A stretch of 5,192 nt of DNA from Xanthobacteraceae bacterium (GTDB lineage Bacteria; Pseudomonadota; Alphaproteobacteria; Rhizobiales; Xanthobacteraceae), in NCBI GenBank assembly GCA_030037185.1, contig JASHRR010001054.1, forward strand, positions 1 to 5,192, read 5' to 3'. The notes under the pieces were generated by a model. It saw only the letters and a list, made by a program, of their open reading frames with translations. It made no database searches and was not told the origin of the DNA. Position 1 is the first letter of the stretch. Each line of letters opens with the position of its first letter. The translations under genes and the position numbers were made by a program. This document shows, piece after piece, positions 4,801 through 5,192 of this stretch.

Positions 4801-5192
4801 ATGACGCTTTTCCTGCTGCTCGCCATTGTGGCGATGCTGGGCATCGCGCGCGCGATTACGGTGCTCCACGCCAGGCGAATAGCAGTTGCCCATGCGCCTT
4901 TAGGACGGTTGGTGGAATTCGGGGGCGGAAAGCTGCACGTGGTGGAGCTTGGCGCCGCGGCTTCTGCCGACGAGGTACCGCTCGTGCTTATTCATGGCGC
5001 GAGCGGCAATCTCGAAGACCTGCGTGTTGCCATCGGCCAGCGCCTCGCCGCGAGCCGCCGTGTCATTCTGGTGGATCGCCCCGGACATGGCTGGAGCCAA
5101 CGGCCGGGCGGCGTTGCGGACGCCTCGCCGGCACGTCAAGCCGCACTGATCGCCGCGGCCCTCGAGCGCATCGGTGCCGCGCGCTTCGTGCT
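4801..5192 (+). CDS. Membrane-anchored alpha/beta hydrolase, 3' end beyond the window
   Basis: The first 130 codons are present. Residues 1-20 (MTLFLLLAIVAMLGIARAI) form a hydrophobic segment without a clear cleavage site, so an N-terminal membrane anchor is likely. The core begins at about 35 with the strand GRLVEFGGGKLHVVELG. PLVLIHGASGN (60-70) is the HG-x oxyanion-hole loop, and VILVDRPGHGWS (88-99) is the conserved strand-loop of alpha/beta hydrolases. The nucleophile elbow (GxSxG) and the Asp/His of the triad would lie past the window end, so catalytic competence and substrate cannot be judged. The start follows the TPR stop by 7 bases and has no good Shine-Dalgarno of its own (GAGGGG is about 20 bases away), so translational coupling with the TPR gene is likely. 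Probable reaction: hydrolysis of an ester-like bond. Confidence 0.9.
   Translation, partial: MTLFLLLAIVAMLGIARAITVLHARRIAVAHAPLGRLVEFGGGKLHVVELGAAASADEVPLVLIHGASGNLEDLRVAIGQRLAASRRVILVDRPGHGWSQRPGGVADASPARQAALIAAALERIGAARFV

Overview
The window looks like ordinary chromosomal core sequence from an alphaproteobacterium, most likely of the order Hyphomicrobiales (Rhizobiales; Bradyrhizobium/Rhodopseudomonas-like relatives). The reasons are the high GC content, an L28 and a 41-residue cysteine-free L36 of the alphaproteobacterial kind, a SUV3-like helicase, an alphaproteobacterial DUF3108 protein, and promoters of the TTGACG-N17-TATxGx form. This placement is by protein resemblance only; no database search was possible.

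Left part, minus strand: a long partial gene (1781 down to the window edge) encodes the N-terminal 593 residues of a SUV3-type ATP-dependent RNA helicase. Upstream of it, and read in the same direction, is a secreted DUF3108 protein (2979 down to 2122). The 340 bases between these genes hold a candidate helicase promoter, a cluster of GANTC (CcrM methylation) sites and a possible weak terminator for the DUF3108 transcript.

Middle part: a 316-base divergent gap separates the DUF3108 gene from rpmB (L28) on the plus strand; it carries a good promoter for rpmB. After rpmB come 282 bases without a convincing gene, containing small repeats, a hairpin and a good promoter for rpmJ (L36).

Right part, plus strand: rpmJ is followed by about 150 bases with a 14-bp tandem repeat. 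Then come an exported TPR protein and, only 7 bases after its stop, the start of a membrane-anchored alpha/beta hydrolase that runs off the window. The last two are probably co-transcribed.

I see no mobile element, CRISPR array, tRNA/rRNA gene or defence system. The most striking unexplained structure is a perfect 13-bp inverted repeat with a 2-base centre (4239-4266) inside the TPR gene, just after the signal peptide. The GANTC cluster at 1911-1940 is second.
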